Shown here one piece after another: positions 35,067 to 43,552 of a stretch of 64,000 nt of DNA. Each line of letters opens with the position of its first letter. The stretch's first letter is position 1. This DNA is from Acinetobacter cumulans (GTDB lineage Bacteria; Pseudomonadota; Gammaproteobacteria; Pseudomonadales; Moraxellaceae). The position numbers and the translations under genes were made by a program. The stretch is from NCBI RefSeq assembly GCF_003024525.3, contig NZ_CP035934.2, forward strand, positions 1,922,001 through 1,986,000, written 5' to 3'. The notes below the pieces were generated by a model that was not told the DNA's origin, ran no database searches, and saw only the letters and a program-made list of their open reading frames with translations.

Positions 35067-36362
35067 ATGACCAACATGGTAAATAAGGCTCAAGGATTTG
35101 GGTTATCGCTTATTACAAAAATTGCAGGAAGCGAAGTATTAGATCAGCTTAAACTTCGAAAGTTTCTTGAAAAGTCACTCTATCAAGGTTCAAAAGCTGG
35201 ATTCAAAACCCTCAACCAAACACAAAAAATATTTAAACCCCAAGCTAAGATCAATAAACAACGCCTTCCCAATCAAGAAAAATCGCTGTTTGATTTAAGC
35301 TTGAGTGAAGAACAACAAATGCTCAGTGATGCTATGAGACAGTTTGCCAGCGAGGTCTTACGCCCACTCGCTCAACAAGTCAATCATGATGAACTCTTTC
35401 CACAACAGCTTTGGCAACACAGTACAGACCTAGGGTTAAATTTTTATGCTTTACCTGAAAGCCTTGGTGGTGTTGCGACTGAAAAAAATATTGTGACCAA
35501 CCTACTGATTGCAGAGCACCTCGCACATGGCGACTTTAGTTTATGTGCTGGACTCCTCTCCAGCTTTAGCGTCATAAATGCACTGACTCAATGGGGATCT
35601 GCTGAAGTTCAGGCTAAATATCTCACCGCTTTTAGTGAAGACTCTGAACTTAAAGCCACTTTTGCTGTTCAAGAAAATACCCCCGCCTTTAATCCATTCC
35701 AACTTAAAACTCAAGCAACCGATCAGAATGGCCAATACAGTATTAGCGGTGAAAAAACTGCCGTTCTCTTAGGGCAATCTGCTGATATTTTGCTTGTGAG
35801 TGCAATGTTAAATGGCCAACCCGAAGTTTTTGTTGTGCCCCGCCACCCATCAATTCAAATGAAAAAATCACCTGCAATGGGCCTAAAACCTGCAGAGACA
35901 GTAACCTTATATTTTGAAAATAGTCCTGCTGAGCGTCTGTCTGACAATGACTTTAATTACACGGCCTTTTTAGATTTAGGCAATTTAATGTGGTGTGCAC
36001 TTGCTATTGGTACATGCACAGCAGCTAAAGAGTACTGCATTGAATATGCCAATGACCGCTTGGCTTTTGGTGAGCCTATTTCTCATCGTCAAAGTGTCGC
36101 TTTTATGATTGCCGATATGGCCATTGAAATTGATGCTATGCGCATGCTGTTACTGAATGCAGCTAGCCTTGCAGAATCAGGGCAGCCTTTCCATCGTGAA
36201 GCATATTTAGCGCGTCTACTGTGTGCCGAAAAATCAATGAAAATAGGTACGGATAGTGTGCAAATTTTAGGGGGTCATGGTTTTACCAAAGAGCATCCTG
36301 TAGAGCGTTGGTATCGTGATTTACGTGCCGTAGCCATCATGCAATCTGGCCTACATGCATAA
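35067..36362 (+). CDS. Acyl-CoA dehydrogenase family protein (first of pair)
   Basis: 431-residue FAD enzyme of the acyl-CoA dehydrogenase fold. An unusual N-terminal extension of about 75 residues precedes the first helical domain (FDLSLSEEQQMLSDAMRQFA). The FAD region includes RLAFGEPISHRQSVAFMIAD, and the C-terminal helix has VQILGGHGFTKEHPVERW. At the place of the catalytic Glu (IYEGT in MCAD) the sequence reads IMQSG, Gln for Glu, and the chain ends five residues later. An alternative Glu upstream of the arginine in the RLAFG helix may serve. ATG at 35067 follows AGGA at good spacing; the next dehydrogenase gene follows 22 bp downstream. Confidence 0.82.
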   Translation: MTNMVNKAQGFGLSLITKIAGSEVLDQLKLRKFLEKSLYQGSKAGFKTLNQTQKIFKPQAKINKQRLPNQEKSLFDLSLSEEQQMLSDAMRQFASEVLRPLAQQVNHDELFPQQLWQHSTDLGLNFYALPESLGGVATEKNIVTNLLIAEHLAHGDFSLCAGLLSSFSVINALTQWGSAEVQAKYLTAFSEDSELKATFAVQENTPAFNPFQLKTQATDQNGQYSISGEKTAVLLGQSADILLVSAMLNGQPEVFVVPRHPSIQMKKSPAMGLKPAETVTLYFENSPAERLSDNDFNYTAFLDLGNLMWCALAIGTCTAAKEYCIEYANDRLAFGEPISHRQSVAFMIADMAIEIDAMRMLLLNAASLAESGQPFHREAYLARLLCAEKSMKIGTDSVQILGGHGFTKEHPVERWYRDLRAVAIMQSGLHA

Positions 36363-36384
36363 AAGATAAGACAAGGACACCGTT

Positions 36385-37584
36385 ATGAATTTACAAAATC
36401 CTAAAAAATTTAAAATGCTCATTGATCAAGCACATGAAGTTGCTTTAAATGTGCTACGCCCAATTTCACGTAAATACGATAAAGCAGAACATGCCTATCC
36501 GAAAGAGCTCGACATGTTGTCATCTTTGGTCGATGGGATGAACCAAGGTGGTGATGGACTGAACGCTGGTGCCGCAGTGAATAAACGTGGCGATACACAA
36601 ACAGGCAATAAAAATGGCGTAAATATGTCAACAGCACTGAGTGTTGTTGAAATGTGCTATGGCGATACAGGCTTATTACTCTCTATGCCCCGCCAAGGCT
36701 TAGGAAATTCTGCAATCGCAGCCGTGGCAAATGATGAGCAGCTAAAACGATTTGATGGGGTGTGGGCTGCCATGGCAATTACAGAGCCTGGCTGTGGTTC
36801 AGACTCAGCAGCAATTCGCACGACCGCAACCTTAGATGGCGATCATTACATCCTAAATGGCGAAAAAATCTTTGTGACCAGTGGAGAACGTGCAGATGCA
36901 GTTGTCGTGTGGGCGACCTTAGATAAAAAATTAGGACGTGCTGCAATTAAATCCTTTGTGGTTGAAAAAGGCACTCCGGGCATGAATATTGACCGACTAG
37001 AGCATAAGCTCGGCATAAAAGCTTCAGATACCGCAGCAATTAGCTTTATTGACTGTCGTGTCCCTGCCGCCAACCTATTAGGCAATGCCGAAATAGATGT
37101 AGCCAAAGGTTTTGCTGGTGTGATGGAAACTTTTGATAACACTCGCCCTTTAGTTGCAGCTATGGCTATTGGTTGTGCAAAAGCATCTTTGGAGCGTATT
37201 AAAGAAATATTTAAAGATTCAATTGATCCTACTTATGCAACGCCCTACCTACAAAGCTCAAACATCGCTGCGCAAATTTACCGCATGGAAGCTGAATGGG
37301 AAGCTGCTCGACTCCTAATGATTAAGGCCGCGTGGATGGCAGATAACAAAATTCCAAACTCACGTGAAGCATCTATTTCTAAAGCCAAAGCAGGCCGTAT
37401 AGCCAATGAAATCACTTTAAAATGCGTCGAACTGGCAACGTGTGTGGGCTATAACGAAGATGAACTCCTCGAAAAATGGGCACGTGATTCAAAAATCCTT
37501 GATATTTTTGAAGGTACACAACAAATCCAACAACTCATTATTGCTCGCAGTGAGCTAGGAAAAACGTCAAGTGAACTGAAGTAG
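36385..37584 (+). CDS. Acyl-CoA dehydrogenase (second of pair)
   Basis: 399-residue FAD enzyme that would introduce the 2,3-double bond in acyl-CoA during beta-oxidation. It has ITEPGCGSDSAAIRTTA, IFVTSGERADAVVVWATLDK and, near the end, RDSKILDIFEGTQQIQQL, where the Glu is the expected catalytic base. AAGGA lies before the ATG. With the upstream paralogue it may form a two-subunit unit or act on related chains. Substrate length cannot be told. A terminator follows. Confidence 0.87.
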   Translation: MNLQNPKKFKMLIDQAHEVALNVLRPISRKYDKAEHAYPKELDMLSSLVDGMNQGGDGLNAGAAVNKRGDTQTGNKNGVNMSTALSVVEMCYGDTGLLLSMPRQGLGNSAIAAVANDEQLKRFDGVWAAMAITEPGCGSDSAAIRTTATLDGDHYILNGEKIFVTSGERADAVVVWATLDKKLGRAAIKSFVVEKGTPGMNIDRLEHKLGIKASDTAAISFIDCRVPAANLLGNAEIDVAKGFAGVMETFDNTRPLVAAMAIGCAKASLERIKEIFKDSIDPTYATPYLQSSNIAAQIYRMEAEWEAARLLMIKAAWMADNKIPNSREASISKAKAGRIANEITLKCVELATCVGYNEDELLEKWARDSKILDIFEGTQQIQQLIIARSELGKTSSELK

Positions 37585-37621
37585 TAGAATATTCTTGCTA
37601 TTTTTTCTTCAAAAAGACACA

Positions 37622-37661
37622 AGAGATGATTTTTTTGCTATAAAAAATCATCTCTTTTTTT
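37622..37661 (+). terminator. Long terminator after the acyl-CoA dehydrogenase pair
   Basis: AGAGATGATTTTTT and AAAAAATCATCTCT form a stem of about 14 bp with a short loop, followed by a T-run to 37661. It lies just before the GNAT start at 37673, so that gene must use a promoter within or beyond this hairpin, or read-through. Confidence 0.85.
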
Positions 37662-37672
37662 ATCTTATATTT

Positions 37673-38161
37673 ATGTATCACATTCGCCCCATTCAACAAA
37701 AAGATAATCTACAAATTGCAACCCTGATTCGCAAAGTTTCACAAGAATTTGGATTAGCACCTGAATCTGGATTTGCTGTTGCCGACCCTATTTTAGATGA
37801 TTTATATCAGGTCTATAGCCAAAAGAATGCACAATATTGGGTGGTGGTTAATGAAGATGATCAGGTTTTAGGTGGTGGTGGTATCTCACCGCTTCAGGGT
37901 GACCCCAATGTACTTGAAATACAAAAAATGTATTTCGATGTTTCTTTACGTGGTCTAGGCTTTGCCAAAAAGATTTTGGCAACCGCATTTGAATTCGCAA
38001 AATTACATCATTTTCAAATCTGTTATTTGGAAACGACTTCAAGCTTATGGCAAGCAGTCAAACTATATGAAAAATTGGGATTTTCACATCTAAAGGCTCC
38101 AATGGGCGCTACAGGACACAGCCATGCATGTGAAATTTGGATGGCAAAAGACATATTTTAA
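37673..38161 (+). CDS. GNAT-family N-acetyltransferase
   Basis: 162 residues. MYHIRPIQQKDNLQIATLIR is the usual GNAT start; the acetyl-CoA loop is seen as SLRGLGFAKKIL, with EIQKMYFDVS before it and CYLETTSSLWQAVKLYEKLGF after. The frame is open from 37595, but that would put the start inside the terminator stem; ATG at 37673 is clearly the family start. Substrate unknown. Confidence 0.78.
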   Translation: MYHIRPIQQKDNLQIATLIRKVSQEFGLAPESGFAVADPILDDLYQVYSQKNAQYWVVVNEDDQVLGGGGISPLQGDPNVLEIQKMYFDVSLRGLGFAKKILATAFEFAKLHHFQICYLETTSSLWQAVKLYEKLGFSHLKAPMGATGHSHACEIWMAKDIF

Positions 38162-38400
38162 TGCGCTATCGTCGCCTTATATACACGTGCTATAGCCGTT
38201 ATTTCATCATCAGCTATGCTGATAAAAATCTGTAATGAATGCACTACGTTCGTTGGTTTTGTAAAAAGAGCAGATGAACTGACGGCTTTTACTGAGTAAC
38301 ATTTTGCAATCAGAATCATGCTGTTATGTGCTTGACCTAACATGGATGTAATTGATAATGATTACTAGCTTAATTTGTAATCCCCTAAAATAGGACTTTT

Positions 38401-38976
38401 ATGTACGCCAATAGATTTTTCAATTTTTGCCAAACTTTTTCTGCTCAGCAAAACATGCTGAAGTCCGCGGTACTTTTTCTAAGCTTAAGCACACTTGCTG
38501 GTTGCTCTTCTCTTGGCGGTGGATCTGTAGAAAAACGGGCAAAAAAATTATCTGTAGGCATACAACGGGCTTATTCTGTCGCACCACCTACGGCTGATCG
38601 CGTATCACCAATGATTATTCAAAGTGCCGAACGCTATCAAATGGATCCATTATTAATGGCTGCCTTAATTCGCCAAGAATCATCTTATAGAACGAATGTA
38701 AGCTCACCTGCAGGTGCTGTTGGTCTGACGCAAATTATTCCACGTTATTGGCAAAACACCTGTATGGGTGATTTATTTGATGAAAATACCAACATTAACT
38801 GTGGGACTTACATACTATCCAAATACACTCTACAAGCTGGCGACAGCAAAAAGGCCTTGGCTTATTACAATGTTGGGCCTACAGGTTATAACAATAATCG
38901 TGCTATGAAAAAACAAGGTAAATGCTATGCCAAACAAGTTAAAGCTCATCGTAAATCGTTAAAAAATGCGCTTTAA
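38401..38976 (+). CDS. Lytic transglycosylase, lipoprotein (SLT domain)
   Basis: 191-residue peptidoglycan-cleaving enzyme anchored in the outer membrane. A lipobox STLAGC puts the lipidated Cys at residue 35. The SLT domain follows: MDPLLMAALIRQESSY with catalytic Glu93, SSPAGAVGLTQIIP, NINCGTYILSKY and ALAYYNVGPTG. ATG at 38401 follows AGGA at good spacing; ATG at 38455 would also give a lipoprotein signal but lacks a ribosome site. The 240 bp upstream hold no gene I can support. Confidence 0.87.
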   Translation: MYANRFFNFCQTFSAQQNMLKSAVLFLSLSTLAGCSSLGGGSVEKRAKKLSVGIQRAYSVAPPTADRVSPMIIQSAERYQMDPLLMAALIRQESSYRTNVSSPAGAVGLTQIIPRYWQNTCMGDLFDENTNINCGTYILSKYTLQAGDSKKALAYYNVGPTGYNNNRAMKKQGKCYAKQVKAHRKSLKNAL

Positions 38977-39022
38977 ATAGGCTTAAAAGTCACCTCATCT
39001 CGCTGTACCTAGTAACTCACAT

Positions 39023-39060
39023 AAAAAAAGAGCAATGTGATGATCACATTGCTCTTTTTT
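39023..39060 (+). terminator. Strong bidirectional terminator after the lytic transglycosylase
   Basis: AAAAAAGAGCAATGTGAT and ATCACATTGCTCTTTTTT form a near-perfect stem, flanked by A and T runs. It separates the transglycosylase gene from the small minus-strand gene at 39116. Confidence 0.93.
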
Positions 39061-39115
39061 CTCTGGCTAGCATCAGGTAACACATTTAGCTGGAGTAAAT
39101 ATTTAACGAAGAATC

Positions 39116-39229
39116 CTATACTGGATTTATCACATAAAAATAAACAACCAAAAATGCTAAAATCACAATTGACAATGTGAGGTAAGTACCTGAAGTATTA
39201 AAGCTTTTAATGAATTTTAGAATATTCAT
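39116..39229 (-). CDS. Small single-pass membrane protein (37 residues)
   Basis: A short frame from ATG 39229 to TAG at 39116. The peptide starts MNILKFIKSFNTSG, basic and polar, then has one hydrophobic stretch (about residues 16-34, YLTLSIVILAFLVVYFYVI), and ends NPV. A TATAAT box on the minus strand at 39257-39262 lies 28 nt before the ATG, and the bidirectional terminator at 39023-39060 follows the stop. Orientation expected is N-terminus inside. No family is recognised; weak ribosome-binding site (TTGAG). Coding is inferred from composition and context. Confidence 0.55.
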   Translation of the reverse strand: MNILKFIKSFNTSGTYLTLSIVILAFLVVYFYVINPV

Positions 39230-39465
39230 GACTCAAACCGCTAATACATCGAATTAATTATACGGTTTTACGCAACACATTCAGTGAATTGTATCTTTTT
39301 TTTAACCGCTTGTTACATTTAATTACAATTCAAATAGTGCACCAAGCCTTGAACTCTCTCACCAATAAGTTATTTATCACATGCTTTTTATAATCTATAA
39401 ACAATTTCACATTTTAAAATTAATTCTATTTTTAAGTATTCACCCTCTATCTGACCAAAGTATAG

Positions 39466-39505
39466 CGATAAAAAAAACTCCGATATTCGGAGTTTTTTTA
39501 TCGCT
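39466..39505 (-). terminator. Long terminator after the 79-residue gene
   Basis: ACTCCGA and TCGGAGT pair around TAT, extended by A/T runs and an outer GCGATA/TATCGC pair. It sits 5 bp after the stop of the minus-strand gene at 39511. Confidence 0.88.
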
Positions 39506-39510
39506 TTTCA

Positions 39511-39747
39511 TTATTCGCTTAAAGCGAGAACTTTTACAATAATCGTTTGTGAATCTTCAAACTCTTCCACAATTTGTAATCGCTTCAGCTCTTTGCTTTT
39601 GACTTTGAACTTGTGATTTTGATATGAAATTTCTGCAGGAATTTGGTCAAAATACTGACTATCTGCCTCTAATTCCTCTTGAAAAAGTGGCGTGCCTAAT
39701 TGGTAATCTAAGCTTTTTAAAACGACATACTTTACTGTTGTTTTCAT
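39511..39747 (-). CDS. Small hypothetical protein
   Basis: 78 residues, soluble, acidic, beta-rich by eye (TTVKYVVLKSLDYQLG, AEISYQNHKFKVKSKELK, SQTIIVKVLALSE). Family unknown. ATG at 39747 follows AGGA at about 8 nt. A terminator lies immediately downstream, which with the ribosome-binding site supports a real gene. Confidence 0.62.
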   Translation of the reverse strand: MKTTVKYVVLKSLDYQLGTPLFQEELEADSQYFDQIPAEISYQNHKFKVKSKELKRLQIVEEFEDSQTIIVKVLALSE

Positions 39748-39952
39748 CAATGTATCCTACTTTCTTAACACACTTTATTTTTATTTTTACCACTGTTTTA
39801 AGTGAAGTAAAACCTTTAATTTCAAAATTTGCCCATACTTTAATCATTTAAACCATAAACACCAAATTGAAATAAGTTTCAGTAAAAAGTTACTATACTT
39901 TCAAATATTTAAACATTATTGCTAAAATACATTAAAAACTTAAAGTTCAAAA

Positions 39953-40444
39953 ATGCCTAAAACTCAATTAATACAATGTTGCCAAACCCTTGAGCACAAT
40001 CATAAAACGATTGCCTTTATTGAAAGTGCGAGTTCAGGTTATCTCAGCAGTCAATTTTCTATCTATAAAAATTCTGGCGCAGATATTTTATTAGGTGGTT
40101 TAGTCAGTTATGACCCAAGTATCAAAGTGTCTATTTTAGACATATCCCCTCAGCTTATAGAACGTTATACCGCTGAATCGGCTGAAGTAACTCAAGCAAT
40201 GGCACAGCAAGGAAAATTGCTCTTTACGCAAGCAGATGTAATTGTGGCATGTACAGGTTTGCTCAAGCCAGGTGGAAGCGCCACAGTAGACAAACCCGAA
40301 GGTACATTTTTCATTAGTATTTTATATCAAAAGCAGTGTTATAACTTTCAATATTATTTAACAGGACAACCACTTAGTCGCCTTGAACAATTGACGGAAC
40401 TGGTCGCACAAGAAGTTGATACGCTCATTACACAGCCCTTCTAA
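39953..40444 (+). CDS. CinA C-terminal / PncC-like protein, divergent
   Basis: 163-residue protein of the CinA C-terminal (NMN amidohydrolase, PncC) fold. Order of motifs: KTIAFIESASSGYLSSQFS (18-36) where PncC has AESCTGG, then LLGGLVSYDPSIKVSILDI, and VACTGLLKPGGSATVDKPEGTF (family TGxxGPxGG...KPVG). The ESCTGG loop is changed to ESASSG, and GPGG is altered, so NMN deamidase activity is uncertain. It stands alone upstream of the prpC terminator. A true pncC may lie elsewhere. Confidence 0.75.
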   Translation: MPKTQLIQCCQTLEHNHKTIAFIESASSGYLSSQFSIYKNSGADILLGGLVSYDPSIKVSILDISPQLIERYTAESAEVTQAMAQQGKLLFTQADVIVACTGLLKPGGSATVDKPEGTFFISILYQKQCYNFQYYLTGQPLSRLEQLTELVAQEVDTLITQPF

Positions 40445-40482
40445 TAAGCTTATTCATCTAAATTAAAAAAATTCAATATACA

Positions 40483-40506
40483 AAAAAGCCTCCGAAGAGG
40501 CTTTTT
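40483..40506. terminator. Bidirectional terminator downstream of prpC
   Basis: AAAAAGCCTC and GAGGCTTTTT form a perfect 10-bp stem with a CGAA loop between convergent prpC and the CinA-like gene. Confidence 0.93.
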
Positions 40507-40525
40507 GAAAACTAAAATTTAAAAC

Positions 40526-41662
40526 TTATGCAGCGGAACGCTCTGTAATCGGCACTACTTTACGCAGTTCAGGGCCTGTATAGTCCGCACTTGGGCGAAT
40601 AATACGGTTGTCTGCACGCTGTTCCATCACATGCGCTGCCCAGCCTGTTACACGACTCATTACAAAGATTGGCGTGAATAGTTTGGTTGCAATATCCATG
40701 AAGTGATATGCAGATGCATGGAAGAAGTCTGCATTACAGAACAATTTCTTCTCACGCCACATCACTTCTTCACAGCGTACTGATACAGGGTAAAGTACGG
40801 TGTCACCCACGTCCTTAGCTAGGCGTTCAGACCAAATTTTGATGATGCCGTTACGCGGGTCATTGTCTTTGTAGATTGCATGACCGAAGCCCATGATCTT
40901 TTCTTTACGTTCTAATTTGCCAAGCATTTCACGCTCAGCTTCTTCTGGAGACGTCCAGTTTTCAATCATTTCCATCGCTGCTTCATTTGCACCGCCATGT
41001 AATGGGCCACGTAGTGAACCAATCGCACCAGTAATACATGAATGCATATCTGACAATGTTGATGCACATACACGCGCAGTAAATGTAGAAGCATTAAACT
41101 CATGCTCTGCATACAGAATCAGTGATACGTTCATCACTTGTTCATGCAATTCATTTGGTTTTTCGCCACGCAGTAAATGCAGGAATTGTGCGCCGATTGA
41201 ATCATCATCGGTATTTTCTTCTACACGTACGCCGTCATGGCTGAAACGGTACCAGTAGCAAATGATTGCAGGCAAGGTTGCAAGAATACGGTCTGCAACA
41301 TCTTGCTGTTCAGCAAATGACTGTTCTGTTTCAAGGTTACCTAGCATTGAAACGCCTGTACGCATCACATCCATTGGGTGTGAGTCTGCAGGAATACGCT
41401 CTAATACTTCTTTTAATGCCTGTGGCAATTGTCGTAGTGACTTCAGTTTAGCTTTATACGCTGCAAGCTGTTCTGTTGTTGGTAATTCACCAAAGAAAAT
41501 CAGGTACGCAACTTCTTCAAACTGACAGTTTTCTGCCAAATCTTGAACGTCATAACCACGATAGGTTAAGCCCGCACCACTTTTGCCTACAGTTGACAAT
41601 GCAGTTTTACCAGCTACTTGTCCGCGCAATCCTGCGCCCGTGAGTACTTTTCCTTCAGCCAT
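40526..41662 (-). CDS. prpC: 2-methylcitrate synthase
   Basis: 378-residue citrate-synthase-fold enzyme that condenses propionyl-CoA and oxaloacetate in the methylcitrate cycle. Features: TGLTYRGYDVQDLAE-like N-terminus (GLTYRGYDVQDLA), SMLGNLE, TDDDSIGAQFLHLL, GSLRGPLHGGANEAAMEMIE with the catalytic His region, and MGFGHAIYKDNDPRNGIIK. It lies 2 bp after prpB, so the two are co-transcribed. A terminator follows 20 bp downstream; no acnD/prpD is adjacent, so the dehydratase step must be encoded elsewhere. Confidence 0.95.
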   Translation of the reverse strand: MAEGKVLTGAGLRGQVAGKTALSTVGKSGAGLTYRGYDVQDLAENCQFEEVAYLIFFGELPTTEQLAAYKAKLKSLRQLPQALKEVLERIPADSHPMDVMRTGVSMLGNLETEQSFAEQQDVADRILATLPAIICYWYRFSHDGVRVEENTDDDSIGAQFLHLLRGEKPNELHEQVMNVSLILYAEHEFNASTFTARVCASTLSDMHSCITGAIGSLRGPLHGGANEAAMEMIENWTSPEEAEREMLGKLERKEKIMGFGHAIYKDNDPRNGIIKIWSERLAKDVGDTVLYPVSVRCEEVMWREKKLFCNADFFHASAYHFMDIATKLFTPIFVMSRVTGWAAHVMEQRADNRIIRPSADYTGPELRKVVPITERSAA

Positions 41663-41664
41663 TT

Positions 41665-42549
41665 TTATTTTCCTTCGGTGAATAATTTATCTAATGTATT
41701 TTCAAATGTGTGATAGTCGAGGAACTCATAAAGTTCTTTACGCTGTTGCATTTTATCCAGCACGTTGACTTGCGTACCCTCATTACGGATGGCATGCATC
41801 ACTTCTAATGCTGCTTTTTGCATTGCACGTGTCGGAGACAATGGATAAAGCACCATGCTAATCCCTTGCTCGCCTAATTCTTCTTTGGTGTAGTAAGGGG
41901 TATCACCAAACTCTGTAATATTGGCTAATACAGGCACACCTACTGCATCGCAGACAGTTTTGTACATGGTAATGTCGGTCATCGCTTCAGCAAAGATCGC
42001 ATCAGCACCGGCTTCTACACATGCACATGCACGGTCGATTACCGCTTGCAAACCTTCTTTTTGCAAAGCATCTGTACGTGCCATCACCACAAAGTTAGAA
42101 TCGGTTTTTGCATCGACTGCCGCTTTAATACGGTCGACCATTTCCTGTTGCGTCACAATTTCTTTGTTTGGACGGTGGCCACAGCGCTTTTGAGCCACTT
42201 GGTCTTCAATATGAACCGCGGCTGCACCGGCAGCAATCATTTGCTTTACACTGCGTGCAATATTAAATGCACCACCCCAACCTGTGTCGATATCCACCAA
42301 AAGCGGTGTGTCTACACGTTCTGTAATACGACGGACATCTTCTAAAACGTTATCCAGACTGGTCATACCTAAGTCAGGTAAACCATAAGAATAGTTCGCA
42401 ACCCCAGCACCCGAAAGATAGATGGCTTTATAACCCACCTGTTTCGCCATCATTGCTGCATAAGCGTTGACTGTGCCGATAATTTGTAATGGTTTTTCCA
42501 CTTCTAATGCTTGTCTAAATCTTAAACCTGCAGACGTTTGTTCTGTCAT
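41665..42549 (-). CDS. prpB: Methylisocitrate lyase
   Basis: 294-residue enzyme that cleaves 2-methylisocitrate to pyruvate and succinate. Active-site motifs include [35 protein letters not shown] with the catalytic Cys, and [14 protein letters not shown] at 42549 follows AAGGGAA. Its 5' side faces a broken TetR gene that is divergently oriented, with about 235 bp between. Two TTGACTAA words in that gap may contribute to the promoter. Confidence 0.95.
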   Translation of the reverse strand: MTEQTSAGLRFRQALEVEKPLQIIGTVNAYAAMMAKQVGYKAIYLSGAGVANYSYGLPDLGMTSLDNVLEDVRRITERVDTPLLVDIDTGWGGAFNIARSVKQMIAAGAAAVHIEDQVAQKRCGHRPNKEIVTQQEMVDRIKAAVDAKTDSNFVVMARTDALQKEGLQAVIDRACACVEAGADAIFAEAMTDITMYKTVCDAVGVPVLANITEFGDTPYYTKEELGEQGISMVLYPLSPTRAMQKAALEVMHAIRNEGTQVNVLDKMQQRKELYEFLDYHTFENTLDKLFTEGK

Positions 42550-42737
42550 ATTCCCTTCCACAGAGGTCTCTATATTTGTTGAGGCTTGAGTATAACCATA
42601 ATTATTTGGTGTGCTATGACCAATTAGAATTTTTACTCTATAACTTTAGTCAAATATTTTTGAAAGATATAATATTATTTCGTGACTGTATATTGCTTAG
42701 TCAACACCGATGATTACACCCTCTTTGTACAAAGATT

Positions 42738-42746
42738 TGCTATAAT
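42738..42746 (+). promoter_or_regulatory. Extended -10 promoter of the TetR gene
   Basis: TGCTATAAT fits the extended -10 consensus TGnTATAAT and lies 38 bp before the ATG of the TetR frame. A matching -35 box is not obvious, as is common for this promoter class. Confidence 0.55.
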
Positions 42747-42784
42747 TACAAGTGTTATTTTTAGTGGATCTATTTATTTCCAAT

Positions 42785-43435
42785 ATGTAAGATTTAGCTC
42801 AGTTAGAACCGCTCGCACGCGACTTACCACAAACTAAACGTGGTCATGAACGATGTGTCGCACTTTTAGAAAGTGGTGCTGAACTATTTCTACGACATGG
42901 ATATGATGCCGTTTCACTTGATGATATTGTCAATCATGCAGGTGGCTCAAAAGCATCCATTTATAAATATTTTGGCAATAAAGAAGGCTTGTTTAAGTCA
43001 ATTTGTGATTATCGGCGCGATCAATTTTTTAAAGATATTTGCGTCCCATTTAATCCTGAGCTGTCTAGCTTTCGCAATTATTTAGTTCAAACCCTTTTAA
43101 ATTTTCAGCATCATTTGAACCAACCCGATAAAGCCGCATTTATGCGTTTAGTCCTTGAGCAAAGTCAGCGCAACCCTGATATTGCACAACATATCCATGA
43201 GCACGGCCCAAAACAAATTCAATTGGCGATTGCAACAGCACTGGAAACTGCTCATCAGAAAGGTTTACTGGTCTGTGAGCACCCGCTTTTTTCAGCACAA
43301 TTTTATTTTGGTATCTTACGTAATTTAGAATGGAAAATTTTAATGGGTCTACCAAATGAAGAAACTGATCAAGAAAACATCAATTACATAAATTACTGTG
43401 TAGATCGCTTCTTAGATGGGCATCAAAAGTCCTAG
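42785..43435 (+). pseudogene. TetR-family regulator with a stop at codon 2
   Basis: The frame reads ATG TAA GAT TTA GCT CAG and then runs without a stop to 43435. Translated from codon 3 it gives DLAQLEPLARDLPQTKRGH, a TetR helix-turn-helix (VSLDDIVNHAGGSKASIYKY) and GNKEGLFKSICDYRRDQFF, followed by a complete ligand-binding domain ending FLDGHQKS. No ATG, GTG or TTG is in frame before the HTH; the first is TTG at 42989, after it. A CAA-to-TAA change in codon 2 explains everything. The rest is intact, so the event is recent, a sequencing error, or translation uses an unusual start. Targets are unknown; the neighbours are prpB and argF. Confidence 0.8.
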
Positions 43436-43440
43436 TTTTT

Positions 43441-43468
43441 TTGCATTTTTGCAGGTTTTTGGTATAGA
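43441..43468 (+). promoter_or_regulatory. Candidate sigma-70 promoter of argF
   Basis: TTGCAT and TATAGA are separated by 16 bp, 85 bp before the argF ATG and just after the TetR stop. A short inverted repeat AACAA/TTGTT lies in the leader. No clear ArgR box was recognised. Confidence 0.45.
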
Positions 43469-43552
43469 GTACTTGATTCTCCTTTTTTTCTTTAACCAAC
43501 CAACAACTAATTGTTGTTTATTTTTTGATTCAGCAATTATTGTGGAGTAATC

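Noticed and set aside
37595..37672. N-terminal extension of the GNAT gene
   Set aside because: It encodes the stem of the preceding terminator; the GNAT fold begins at 37673.
38158..38343. 61-codon minus-strand frame between the GNAT and lytic transglycosylase genes
   Set aside because: Has an ATG but no ribosome-binding site, overlaps the GNAT stop, and shows no family resemblance I could defend.
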